Source: Rhynchonema sp. JSB1_4 (taxonomy: Eukaryota; Nematoda; Chromadorea; Monhysterida; Xyalidae). Taken from it: a stretch of 64,000 bases of DNA. The position numbers were made by a program, and so were the translations under genes. Each line of letters opens with the position of its first letter. The stretch's first letter is position 1. Below the pieces are notes generated by a model. That model saw only the letters and a program-made list of their open reading frames with translations, did not search any database and had not been told where the DNA came from. Shown piece by piece: positions 23,101 to 34,435 of the stretch. The DNA lies in assembly GCA_030248065.1 (NCBI GenBank), contig JASAMV010007746.1, forward strand, positions 1-64,000, in the 5' to 3' direction.

Positions 23101-25249
23101 TTTCAGCAAGTGGCTTATTTAATTACAAATTTGAATTGAAAAACTTATAGCGGAATGGAGCGCAGTCATGTCAGGAGGACGAGGTCGCCCAACTCGACCG
23201 GACGGATCACTTGCCGAAACAACGCCGGGTAACTTATCTTGGCAACAGAAGGCTTTTCAGCAAGTAGCTTATTTGATTATAAATTTGAATTGAAAACTTA
23301 TAGCGGAATGGAGCGCAGTCATGTCAGGAGGACGAGGTCGCCCAACTCGACCGGACGGATCACTTGCCGAAACAACGCCGGGTAACTTATCTAGGCAACA
23401 GAAAACATTTCTGCAAGTGGCTTATTTAATTACAAATTTGAATTGAAAAACTTATAGCGGAATGGAGCGCAGTCATGTCAGGAGGACGAGGTCGCCCAAC
23501 TCGACCGGACGGATCACTTGCCGAAACAACGCCGGGTAACTTATCTTGGCAACAGAAGGCTTTTCAGCAAGTAGCTTATTTGATTAGAAATTTGAATGGA
23601 AAAACTTACAGCGGAATGGAGCGCAGTCATGTCAGGAGGACGAGGTCGCCCAACTCGACCGGACGGATCACTTGCCGAAACAACGCCAAGTAACATATTT
23701 AAGCAACAGAAGGCGCTTCTGCCAGCGAGTTGTTTATTCATGAATATGATTTTGAAAACGTTTATAGCGGAGTGGAACGCAGTCATGTCAGGAGGACGAG
23801 GTCGCCCAACTCGACCGGACGGATCACTTGCCGAAACAACGCCGGGTAACTTACATATTTAGGCAACAGAAAGCATTTCAGCAAGTAGCTTATTTAATTA
23901 TAAATTTGAATTGAAAAACTTATAGCGGAATGGAGCGCAGTCATGTCAGGAGGACGAGGTCGCCCAACTCGACCGGACGGATCGCTTGCCGAAACAACGC
24001 CAGGTAACTTATCTCCGCAACAGAAGGCATTTCAGCAAGTAGCTTATTTGATTAGAAATTTGAATTGAAAAACTTATAGCGGAATGGAGCGCAGTCATGT
24101 CAGGAGGACGAGGTCGCCCAACTCGACCGGACGGATCGCTTGCCGAAACAACGCCAGGTAACTTATCTACGCAACAGAAGGCATTTCAGCAAGCGGCTTA
24201 CTTAGAGTCTGCATAAACTTGAATCGAAAAATTTATAGCGGAATGGAGCGCAGTCATGTCAGCAGGACGAGGTCGCCCAACTCGACCGGACGGATCACTT
24301 GCCGAAACAACGCCGGGTAACTTATCTTGGCAACAGAAGGCTTTTCAGCAAGTAGCTTATTTGATTAGAAATTTGAATGGAAAAACTTACAGCGGAATGG
24401 AGCGCAGTCATGTCAGGAGGACGAGGTCGCCCAACTCGACCGGACGGATCACTTGCCGAAACAACGCCAAGTAACATATTTAAGCAACAGAAGGCGCTTC
24501 TGCCAGTGAGTTGTTTATTCATGAATATGATTTTGAAAACGTTTATAGCGGAGTGGAACGCAGTCATGTCAGGAGGACGAGGTCGCCCAACTCGACCGGA
24601 CGGATCACTTGCCGAAACAACGCCGGGTAACTTACATATTTAGGCAACAGAAAGCATTTCAGCAAGTAGCTTATTTAATTATAAATTTGAATTGAAAAAC
24701 TTATAGCGGAATGGAGCGCAGTCATGTCAGGAGGACGAGGTCGCCCAACTCGACCGGACGGATCGCTTGCCGAAACAACGCCAGGTAACTTATCTACGCA
24801 ACAGAAGGCATTTCAGCAAGTAGCTTATTTGATTAGAAATTTGAATTGAAAAACTTATAGCGGAATGGAGCGCAGTCATGTCAGGAGGACGAGGTCGCCC
24901 AACTCGACCGGACGGATCGCTTGCCGAAACAACGCCAGGTAACTTATCTACGCAACAGAAGGCATTTCAGCAAGCGGCTTATTTAATTATGAATTTGAAT
25001 TGAAAAATTTATAGCGGAATGGAGCGCAGTCATGTCAGGAGGACGAGGTCGCCCAACTCGACCGGACGGATCACTTGCTGAAACAACGCCTGGTACCTTA
25101 TGTTTTAACAAAAGAACGAGTTTCAGCAAGCGTCTTACTTATTCATGAACATTATTTCGAAAAACTTATAGCGGAATGGAGTGCAGTTATGTCAGGAGGA
25201 CGAGGTCGCCCAACTCGACCAGACGGATCACTTGCCGAAACAACGCCAG
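20125..25249 (+). CDS. Array of 30 A-type micro-exons of the giant gene
   Basis: Thirty phase 1-1 exons separated by about 75-90-bp introns. Standard exons are 78 nt and encode AEWSAVMSGGRGRPTRPDGS followed by LAETTP. Starts: 20125, 20279, 20707, 20861, 21018, 21450, 21859, 22018, 22707, 22843, 22997, 23151, 23304, 23458, 23612, 23768, 23926, 24080, 24239, 24393, 24549, 24707, 24861, 25015, 25172. Extended exons insert an acidic Glu/Gln/Pro segment after PDGS: 20425-20637 and 21168-21380 and 22173-22385 (213 nt), 21606-21794 (189 nt), 22445-22648 (204 nt). The acceptor is nearly always TTATAG|CGGAATGG and the donor CCAG|GTAACTTA. Length is always a multiple of three, so single exons can be skipped without frame change. 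The protein segment is basic-core/acidic-tail, cysteine-free. Family not recognised. Confidence 0.85.
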
Positions 25250-25314
25250 GTAGTTTATTTAAGGAACAGAAGGCATTTCAGCAAATCGCCTATTTAGACA
25301 TAAACTCGAATTAA

Positions 25315-27270
25315 AGGAACTCGGGGCATAACCATAGGAAGGGTAGCATGGCATTGTATTATTATTGTTATACATCGTTGGAAAGCACCCTGAAAGCATA
25401 TGTCACGCACTAATGTTAAGCTCCTTGGAGATTCGCTATCTCTTGGTAGAGCGACTTTTCATTACAGAAAAAAGTGAATTTTTTAACAACTTCGAACGAC
25501 CGGTGCAGAAACCCCAAATGAGTTGGAGGTTAACACGTGGATAGGATTACAACAGCTTCTGGATAACTTATCATCACAACTTCAGTCGCTCAAAGCATTG
25601 CTTCACTCGTTAAGGGTGCGAAACGTTCAAAAAATCGGCCACATTTTTCGAGAACACCAGTTTGTCCTTAAATTTTGAGGCCGCGCTTTGCGTTGCAGAA
25701 ATGCACATGCGACAGAAAAATAGAGCAGCATTGTCGAAAGTACCAGAAAATAAGGTTTTTAAATTTGCGGCGTGTAGGGCCGAAAAAAACCAAAAATTGC
25801 CCCTAAACCGCATAGTTGCATTCATTGACGGAAATTAGATGTAAATAGGCCACCTACTGCATCACATTGGAAAAGAGAAAGTCGGATAACGCACAGTCCA
25901 ACAATATATGTAGACGACTTTGAAGGCTTCAAACTCCATGGACCTACTGTTGCAGCCAGGCCAACCTGAATACGATATTCGGCTATAAGTCGTTACTGTT
26001 AAGGAGTATTGCACATTTGATAGCACCAAACGTTGTAGTAGCTTCGAAGTACTATAGCTATCGAACAATACATAACATGTCCATACTATCGCTTACTATG
26101 GACAAGAAACGGTCAAAATTCCGAAATCGCACTTGGTGAGGCGACGGTTCATTCCAAAATTGACAAGCATAACTAATTTACGAAATTCCATTTCAACAAT
26201 AGACTAAATCATTGCGAACGATTCTTGAATAACCATCGATGTTCGCCCTTTCCACCATCGGACCAAAATAAACAACGGCACCATGGCAAGATGTAAGCAG
26301 TCCAGCCGAACGTAACCGTGTTGGCCTCTCGAGTAGCCTTGGTCGCCCAGAACTTTGAAGCTTTAAGGCAACTTGGAGTGGAGTGATGGGAGCTCACAGA
26401 TCTGATAATTATTCTAATTGAAACGTCCAGAACTGAAAAATGGTCAAAAAGCAATTTTTAACTTGTGCTCTCAAGCGTCAGATTTTTTGGGGCTTGTCAT
26501 ACATCATCCGAAAGCCACCCCGGAGAAACATTGTTTGGTGCTATCACAATAGCTGTATTGTAACAATATTGGAATAGCTGTTAACAATAAGCACTTATAG
26601 CTGAATATCATACTCAAATTGGTATGGCTGCCCTAGAGATTAGTAGACCTTGGGGTCTTCGGACCTTGATATGTTGTCAAACCAGACGTTTCTCTCGATT
26701 TTTTGTTTCGAATGCGATACAACCTGTGGCCTTTATGTATCACAATTCTGGCGATGAATGAAGCCATCTAGCTTAATGGCAATTAAATGGATTTTTATGT
26801 CCGCCGCGGAGACAGCCAAGAGATTCAAAGCTTAAAAACCTTATTTTTTTGCACTTTCGACAATGCCAAATGTCCCCATCGCATTTTTATTACTGCAACG
26901 CAAAACACGGCCTCAAAATTTAGGGACAAACGTGTGTTCTCCAAAAGTTTGGTCAATTTTAGGAACGTTTCGCATACTCACCGAGTGAAGCAATGCTTTG
27001 AGCGACTGAAGTTGTGATGCTAAGTTATCCAAAAGCTGTTGTAATCCTATCCACGTGCTACTTGACCTCCAGCACATTTAGGGTTTCTGCACTGGTAGTT
27101 TCAAGTTGTGAAAAATTCTCTTTTTTCTGGAACGAAAAGTCCCTCTGCCAACAGATAGCAAATCTCCAAGGAGCTGTCTCCTATCTCTGTCTCCAAAACT
27201 GTCAGAATGCTTTCCAGCGGTAAATAACAATGTCCCCTGCTACCCTTCCTACGGTTATGTCCCGAGCCCT
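25315..27270. mobile_element. 1956-bp fold-back element in a TTAA target
   Basis: Inserted in an intron of the A array. TTAA flanks both ends (25311-25314 and 27271-27274), and removing the element plus one TTAA restores an intron end like its neighbours. Termini read AGGAACTCGGGGCATAACC and, inverted, AGGGCTCGGGACATAACC. The inverted arms extend at least 700 bp towards the centre (for example CTCCTTGGAGAT and GATATTCGGCTATAAGT are found in both). No transposase is visible, so it is non-autonomous. TTAA target choice is characteristic of piggyBac-type transposases; membership is inference. Confidence 0.8.
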
Positions 27271-27285
27271 TTAATAAATTTATAG

Positions 27286-29097
27286 CGGAATGGAGCGCAG
27301 TCATGTCCGGAGGACGCGGTCGCCCAACTCGACCGGACGGATCACTTGCCGAAACAACGCCAGGTAACTTATATTTAAGCAACAGAAGGCGTTTCTGCAA
27401 GCGACTTTTATCACGAACTTGATTTGAAAAATTTATAGTGGAATGGAGCGCAGTCATGTCAGGAGGACGAGGGCGTCCAACCCGACCGGACGGATCAGTG
27501 GTGGAAGAGCCTGAAGAGCAGGACGAAAGCGGCATGTCAGCTGGCCAAGGTTCATTAAACTGGGTTCCACCTGGCATGGAAACGCTTCCACCCCGCGCGA
27601 TCGCACCTGAAGGCTATGTTCCACCAGGAATTGGAACACTCCCGCCCGGCGCAACTACACCCAAAGGCTATGTTCCACCAGGCATAGGAACTCTACCGCC
27701 CGGAGCTACGACACCAGAAGGATTTATTCCACCAGGCATGGGAACGCTTCCCCCCGGAGCAACGACGCCAGAAGGCTTTGTTCCACCAGGACTGGGAACA
27801 CTTCCACCCGGGGCTACGACGCCAGAAGGATACATCCCACCAGGAATGGGAACACTTCCTCCAGGAGCTACAACCCCAGAAGGCTTTATTCCTCCAGGAA
27901 TGGGAACACTTCCTCCAGGAGCTACGACCCCAAAAGGCTTTATTCCTCCAGGAATGGGAACACTACCTCCAGGAGCTACGACGCCAGAAGGCTTTGTTCC
28001 ACCAGGATTGGGAACACTTCCTCCAGGAGCTACGACGCCAGAAGGCTTCGTTCCACCTGGACTGGGGACACTTCCACCCGGAGCGACGACGCCAGAAGGA
28101 TACATTCCACCAGGCATGGTCACGCTTCCACCTGGAGCTACAACACCCATGAGAATTGGATCAGAAGGCATGGGTCAAGGAAGCGCAAGTGGCGCGCAAT
28201 ATTATCAACATATCATTCAAAGTATTGGAGGTCCAACAAAAGAGTCAATTCAGCAAATGATGTCCGGAATGAGCAACGAACAGCTGACAGGGTTATCCAG
28301 TGCCATGGGTAGTCAGATAGCTGCACATGGATCAGGACTTACTCCAGACATGAACGTTCAAGTAGGAGGTGCCATGATGCAGGCGATGGCTGGGATGACA
28401 GAAGAAGACCGAAGCGGTTTCATGAATGCAATGACAGGTTTGAGATAGAAACTGAAAACTTTTGAACAATATGTTTTTGATGTAGTTTATTTATTCCAGC
28501 CGGAAAAGTAAAGCTAAATGTGGATCAAAAACTAGTGGACAATCTACACGAAGCTATGCGAGGAGGACACGGTGAGTCTGCCTGTCTTTGCAAGAAAACA
28601 AGTATTGGTGCCTACAGTCACGGAAAACGAAGTTTCAATGTCAAGAGAAGTAGCTAGAATAACATGAGACTACGTACCTTAAAAACCAGAAGCACTCAGG
28701 GTGCAAATTAATATATGGACCTGTACTGTACGTAGATGATTCTATTTATGCAGGCTCGACTGAATGGAATTGGAATTGGAAACACAGAACCGGAAGTGGT
28801 ACAAGTAAGCCGAATTTTGTTTCATACACTCCAACATTTGCATCTAACTTTACACAACAATTAATTCAGCGACATGGGAATTTCTCGTTGGAGCTGGTCG
28901 TGGCCAGAGTGGTTCACATTCGCAATCTGTTAACGTTAATATTGCTGGCGCAATGACCGTACCACCAAGCGGCATACCCGGCGGTATGGGTACCCTGCCG
29001 CCGTCAGTGACCAAAGCGCCGGCCTTTGTGCTTCCTGAGGCATTGTTTGCTATTCCACCCTCAGTGACAACAACTGAGCGAACTCCAGTTGACAAAT
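27286..29097 (+). CDS. Last A exons and PPG-repeat exons of the giant gene
   Basis: Exon 27286-27363 is a standard A exon. Exon 27439-28437 (999 nt) starts as an A module, continues with an acidic segment, then about eleven copies of a 19-residue unit of the form GYIPPGMGTLPPGATTPEG, and ends in a cysteine-free Met/Gly/Ser-rich region (QQMMSGMSNEQLTGLSSAMG and similar). Exon 28500-28571 (72 nt) encodes AGKVKLNVDQKLVDNLHEAM. Exon 28870-29097 begins ATWEFLVGAGRGQSGSHSQS, another relative of the A core, and contains MGTLPPSV, linking it to the proline repeat. All junctions are phase 1. The first exon follows directly after the TTAA element. Confidence 0.8.
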
Positions 29098-29372
29098 GTA
29101 AGTGACACAGAGTTAATTAAAGAAGGCATTTCCGAATCCCCTATTCATGCTTGCAACTAGCAGTTAACCCCAGCCTTTCTTTGCACTCAAACAAGATGTG
29201 ATTCAATGCCAAACGTTTTTATCTATAAATACAAATCATGTCATGCAGAAACACAAAGAAAAAGTTGCCGCACTAGCGCACTAAGCCTATCTCAAGCCGC
29301 ACAAGCGCACTGATCCTATCGCAAGGTGCCATTCCTGATTTAGAAACCAAATCATTTTTCGTGTATTTTCAG

Positions 29373-31239
29373 CCTGCCAAATGACCGTCATGGGACAAGC
29401 TATGAAAGACGGGAAGAAAACTCAGTTTGTTGGCGGCAGTGAAGCGCAACTGAACAAAAATGCAGTCGAGTTCAAGTTCAAAGTCCCTATTGTTCTCAGC
29501 CATATAATGGCGAAGACAGTTGATGGACGAGAGCTGAATGTTCAGATTAAGACAGAAAATGGCAATGAAATCAAATTAAAGGTACAGTATGTATTTGCCT
29601 ACCTGTAAGGAGTATGAACCTAGAAATCACTTGGTACTTCAGAAAGCTTACACATCGCCAACGGAAGACCTGATGACCTGGTACGACAACATGGAAGGCG
29701 TGGAGAAATTGACCTTATCGTCTGATGGAGAGCTGACAAGCGCCGATATTATATCAATAAACATCGGAGCTTGCAAACAACCACCGGCAGTAGTGATTCC
29801 TGACCGCATACCACGTACGTTGCGCTATAATGTGAAATCCGTTTCATCCAATGACACTTCACACTCATGAACAGGGCCTGGAGATTGGACACCGTGGTCT
29901 GAATGGAGCGTATGCAGCCAATCATGCGGTGAAGGTGGAACAAGAACGAGATCTCGAACATGTAGCGATCCCCCACCAGCGCCAGGTGGAAAGGGCTGCG
30001 AAGGCCCAAGCAGAGATTCGAAAGACTGTTCAGTACCGTGTCCTGAAGGTGCTTCACCGCTACCATGGGGATTCACGGTGCCCCCGGCAGTAACGCCGCC
30101 ACCAACACGAGCGCCGAGCTGTGTTCACGTCGTCACTTCAGACGTGAGAACATAATATTCTGGGAGCTATCAGAAAAATACCTGAGATAATGACATCATT
30201 CATTTTAGCTTCTCCATCCCGGAATGCCGATCCGCTTCGCTGAAGGCGACACAGCAGAACTTCGAGATGGCACGATAGTTTTCGATTTCTACTTCCCACG
30301 CGACATGCACAAAGTGGTTGTGCATTCAAGCGAGGGCCTGGCAATGCGTATGGATGTCACCAAGAGCATAGGCCACACGATCAGTGATGCCGCACACATA
30401 TTCCCTGACGCCGACGCCGAGCACACCACGAAAGACACAAACTTCACCGATGTTAAGCGACTTGTGTTCTCTGGCTTGAATGGTCAACCAATTGAACAAG
30501 GTCAATTCGACTACATCGAAGTGATTGCTTGCATGAGAGGTACGTCCAAAGTACGAATAGCAAACAACACTGGCTTGGCATGTATGAGGTTTCCTAAATT
30601 CTCTTTAGTGACTACGCTACCGCCTGGAATGACCACAAACAAGCAGCAACAAGAATGGGTCGGAATGACAGAGGACATGTTCTCGCCATCTGAGTGCGAT
30701 TACTCGCTGACTGGCGATCGTATGCGTGCTGGATTGCCGAAATACTTTGAAGACGGAAACGTCACTCGTGACGAAGCGTAAGCTGACAGAATTAACGTGG
30801 TCGTAGCAGAAAGATTTTTTTATTTATGTACATGTGTTGCAGCACAAAAGCTATCATATTCCGCTTCGGAATACCGAAGGATCTGATCAACATTCAAGTT
30901 CAGACGAAAAACAATCCCAGCGTGGTTCTGCTGCCAGTGCTGCGAGGCAAACCTGCAGGCTCACCTATCGTAAGCACCGTGTTTTATTCTTTGTTTGACA
31001 CGCGACAGATGGCAGAGCGAGAACAGTGGTTAAAACTCTCGTGATGACTTGACTTCAGGTCGCCGTATCCGGAAGGAACATGCCGGCCTACAATCACCTC
31101 GATCAACCAACTATTCTCGACATGTTAATTATCAAGGGCATCACCGAGGAGTTGGACGACGATGAGGTCATCCGGCTGACCGTGTTCGGCTGTTTCCATG
31201 TCACCTTGCCACCACGAAATTACCCAGTTGCCACGACAG
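29373..31239 (+). CDS. Three beta-rich modules and a TSP1 domain of the giant gene
   Basis: Exons 29373-29581, 29610-29814, 29875-30143, 30209-30539, 30609-30777, 30843-30969, 31059-31239. Three related modules of about 110-150 residues share a pattern: hydrophobic FxFxxP start, a V/I-rich middle, a LxFxGL-like strand, then a conserved Cys and a VTLPP linker (ACMRVTTLPP, GCFHVTLPP). They do not match a domain I can name with confidence. Between the first and second lies a clear thrombospondin type-1 domain in 29875-30143 with DWTPWSEWSVCSQSCGEGG and six cysteines. The interval 30540-30608 is open in frame, but the donor GTACGT, the acceptor and the module alignment argue that it is an intron. 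The 28-nt gap 29582-29609 is discussed under findings. Confidence 0.75.
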
Positions 31240-31834
31240 GTTGGACCCAATTATCAGTCTTTCGTTTCTAATACTCAGAATTACACTAAGAGAATGTTTT
31301 TTTATGATCATCGCTATTATTATTCCTAAGCGCCGACCCGTGCCTCAGCCGGCTAAGACTCGTCAGTCTAACGCGATTATAGATATGCAATCTAACCGTT
31401 GTCGGAAAGACACAATCCACCCGTTCTCCAGAGATCAGCTTATCCTCCCGTTCACCTGTGCAGAGACTCAACTTCCCGTTTACCGAGTCTAACGCGTCCG
31501 TTCGATGCCTTTTATTGAACGCATGGGCGAAGGCTAAACTTCCCGCTTACTGGTTCACTAACCTGAAATGGTACCACAAGCCTTTTCGTAGAAATGAACG
31601 GGCACCTGACCTGACCCGTGGCTCTGGCATATCTTTCGCGGGGAGGGGGGACGGGTAACTTTGAGAATACAGTATCTGCAGTCTTTTCTTACAGTGGGAA
31701 GTGCTAACGGGTGGCCGCGCACGCTCCTTGTCAGCGCCCAGCATTCACATCACATTACTCCTTGGAAACTTGATCATTTTTCAAAATGAAGTCACAGCAT
31801 AGTACAAACCAAACCAATGACAACGAAATTACAG

Positions 31835-33512
31835 ACGACAGTCCTGTTAACTGCGAACTGTTGCATTGGAACGATTGGTCACCGTGCTCACGCAGTTGCG
31901 GTCTGGGCGTTCAAAGTCGACTTCGTGCCATCTTGGAGCCAATGAACGGTGGAAAGGCATGTGACAAAGGTCAGTCGGCACACAGCCAACAGTTGTTATT
32001 CAAGTTGTGTGTGATATGAGAAAAGCGCACTTGTTGCAGTTGCAATGTCGGAAACACGAGATTGCAACGTCGCTCAATGTCCGGTCACCTGCGAATGGGG
32101 AGGGTGGACTGAGTGGAGCACGTGCTCAAAGACATGCAACGGAGGCTACAAACGACGAACTCGTACAATTCTACGCGTAAGCATAGGCCACTGTATTTTT
32201 CGAATCAAACCGCGTTTATTTTTGAATTGAATCTTTTTCGACCGCTTTACCACACAATTGTTTTTACTCCCAACGTTTCGTGCCCACGGAACCTTTTTCG
32301 GGGAAACCCCAAAAAAAAAAGGACGAAAAACCAAAAAAAAAAAAGAAAAAGAAAAAAAAAAAAAAAAAGAGCCAAGGGCACCGACCAACAACAGAGAGAC
32401 GAAAACCCCACCACATTACTCAGTTTTTCAGCAGAATGAAAAAATTTCATCCCACCTCACCTGGTGTTCATTACCTCTTTGGCCAGAATGTAATTTTCTT
32501 TTGAAAAAAATTTGAAAAAGGCAAAAAAAATATACCAAAAAAAAAACCAAAAACCCCCACACAAACAATATCAAACATCAAACCGCGTTTATTTATATAC
32601 TGTCAAAATATTATCTGATGCAGGAGGGTGTAACAGCTGAAACAAAATGTATCGGAGCGCTCGAACAATCGGAAATGTGCAACGTTCACATCTGCCAAAC
32701 AGGTACAATGTCGCAAACATAGGAAAATGATCAACCGTGCATGCTGTGTTGTGTGGAATGCTACAACAAACTAACTATGTTTACACATTTCTTCAAGATC
32801 AAACGTGTGTGGGCGGCAAAGAATGGACGGATTGCGCTCAGAAATGCCCACTGACCTGCATGGACTTGGCGACTCAGAATATCACCTGCGTTGAAGACGA
32901 GGATTGCACACCTGGCTGCAGGTCAAACTGCGTAGTTGGCCACAATGTTAACAATTAGAAAAACCAGTGATCTATTTAGATGCCCGAAAAACATGGTCGA
33001 AGATCCGGGCGGTCGTTGCGTCGATCGACGTCGGTGCACATGTGAAGACCACAACGGAGGACTTCGAATCATGGGAGAAATGTGGCACGATGACATCGAC
33101 TGCAAGATGTGGTGGGTGGGATACCGATCACCAGATGATCTCATTATCGGAGTCACCGTCGTAGTGACAACATTGTGCCACTTCTAGTCATTGTTCAACC
33201 GATGGTGTGAAATGTTTCGATGCGGCCTGCAAACGAGACTGTCGCTGGTCGAAATGGTCGGTCTGGGGTTCGTGCTCGAAGACGTGCGGTGGCGGTATGC
33301 AACACCGATACAGGTACACACGTTAGGACGATAGCTTGGTACAGCGCTCAATTGGTCTACCAGTAAGCCACGTGCTCGATAGTTGCATGGCGTACTTACT
33401 TCACAGATCGCCTGACCAACCGACGGCAGCCAACGGCGGACGGGAGTGCTATGGCCCGACTAACGAGACCCGTCTGTGCAACTTGCACGATTGCGGTGCT
33501 GCACCACCTAAG
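31835..33512 (+). CDS. TSP1 and TIL-type cysteine-rich exons of the giant gene
   Basis: Exons 31835-31969, 32040-32176, 32624-32702, 32798-32921, 32980-33111, 33188-33313, 33407-33512, with matching phases throughout. They encode a TSP1 repeat (HWNDWSPCSRSCGLG), a second TSP1 (WGGWTEWSTCSKTCNGG), then a TIL-type cysteine-rich module (GGKEWTDCAQKCPLTC... CTPGCRCPKNMV) running into a VWC-like tail (CVDRRRCTCED), then a third TSP1 (WSKWSVWGSCSKTCGGG). TSP1-TIL alternation is typical of SCO-spondin and related extracellular mucin/VWF-type proteins. Disulphide-rich, therefore secreted. Orthology to SCO-spondin is not claimed because the N-terminal VWD region is not seen. Confidence 0.85.
32207..32595. 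repeat. A-rich insertion flanked by a 15-bp direct repeat, in an intron
   Basis: AAACCGCGTTTATTT occurs just before and just after about 365 bp of A-homopolymer-rich, low-complexity sequence within the intron between exons 32040-32176 and 32624-32702. The direct repeat suggests an insertion or an assembly stutter. No gene in it. Confidence 0.5.
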
Positions 33513-33684
33513 GTACGTTCCCGGTCGCATCCAATATCACATTGATGTGTTCTGACTACCGAGTCCGATCCCAACCGATCACCAAGATTGATATCGATCT
33601 TTGTTAATGTACTAAAAAAGTGAAGAACCGTAACTGAAACGGATATCTACTCACTCCCAAAACGCATTCTATTCTCGCTTCAAG

Positions 33685-34435
33685 ATTGTCAACACCGATG
33701 GCAAGGATGGTTCCGTCTATTGTAAACTCACCAATCGTACTGAAGATCTGACGACACGCGATGGTTGTGAAGCGATCTCCGTGCCGATCACCGTGTGCGC
33801 CGGCGCTTGTCCATCACAACAGGTCTGAAACATTCGACCCATCTGAAGAACTGAACGATTGAATCTTTTTACGACCGTAAAACAGAACGGTCACAGACAG
33901 TTACATGGTTTGAAATGAGAAGGCACAGACGAAATAGTGCTGAAAGTGAAGTCTACCGTCTGTGTTGATACGAACATGTCGTTTTCATTCCTTTCAGAAA
34001 ACATTCACAATGTCGAGCAGACATTACATACATACGTATGTACATAGGTCAAGAGCTGTTTGGCAGCCAAGTTATTGTCAAACCCTGTTCACCGCTTAGA
34101 GGGTTAATGTGAATTAGAGCGTCACTTTAACAGGATACAGTGTTGTACATCTAACATATAAATATGCAGACACTATCGATGTTGGTCGACGGGTTCACCC
34201 TGAACAACTGTCAATGCTGTCGCGGTACGATCAAGACCAAGAAGGTCAAGTTCTACTGCGCGCACGACGGAAAGCAGCGCGACTTCGACGTGCCTTATCA
34301 CGACACGTGCGAGTGCAGGGTATGTCACCATCGACCACCATAATCATGATTACAGTATACCTATGCCGAAAAAATTAGAAGAGTTTTCAAAAATGAAGAC
34401 GCAACTCTCCATTACAGGAATGCGGTGGGCATTGA
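33685..34435 (+). CDS. C-terminal cystine-knot (CTCK) of the giant gene
   Basis: Exons 33685-33822, 34170-34319 and the terminal 34418-34435. The protein reads ...CEAISVPITVCAGACPS, then NNCQCCRGTIKTKKVKFYCA and HDTCECR, ending ECGGH and stop TGA at 34433-34435. Cysteine spacing (CxGxC; CQCC; CxCxxCGGH) is that of the CTCK domain of VWF, mucins and SCO-spondin, where it serves disulphide-linked dimerisation. The last coding exon is only 18 nt, which is supported by the expected end of the knot. This defines the 3' end and strand of the whole giant gene. Confidence 0.88.

Noticed and set aside
20125..25249. Array as a simple satellite with no coding role
   Set aside because: Every unit keeps acceptor, open 26-codon frame, phase and donor, and several have independent in-frame insertions, which points to selection on coding sequence.
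27668..28171. Minus-strand Gly/Pro-rich frame
   Set aside because: Antisense of the PPG-repeat exon, whose plus-strand frame is longer and continues in phase to spliced neighbours.
30540..30608. Coding sequence TSKVRIANN... within the second beta module
   Set aside because: The 69 nt are open but have GTACGT and CTCTTTAG borders, and removing them makes modules two and three align (ACMRVTTLPP with GCFHVTLPP).
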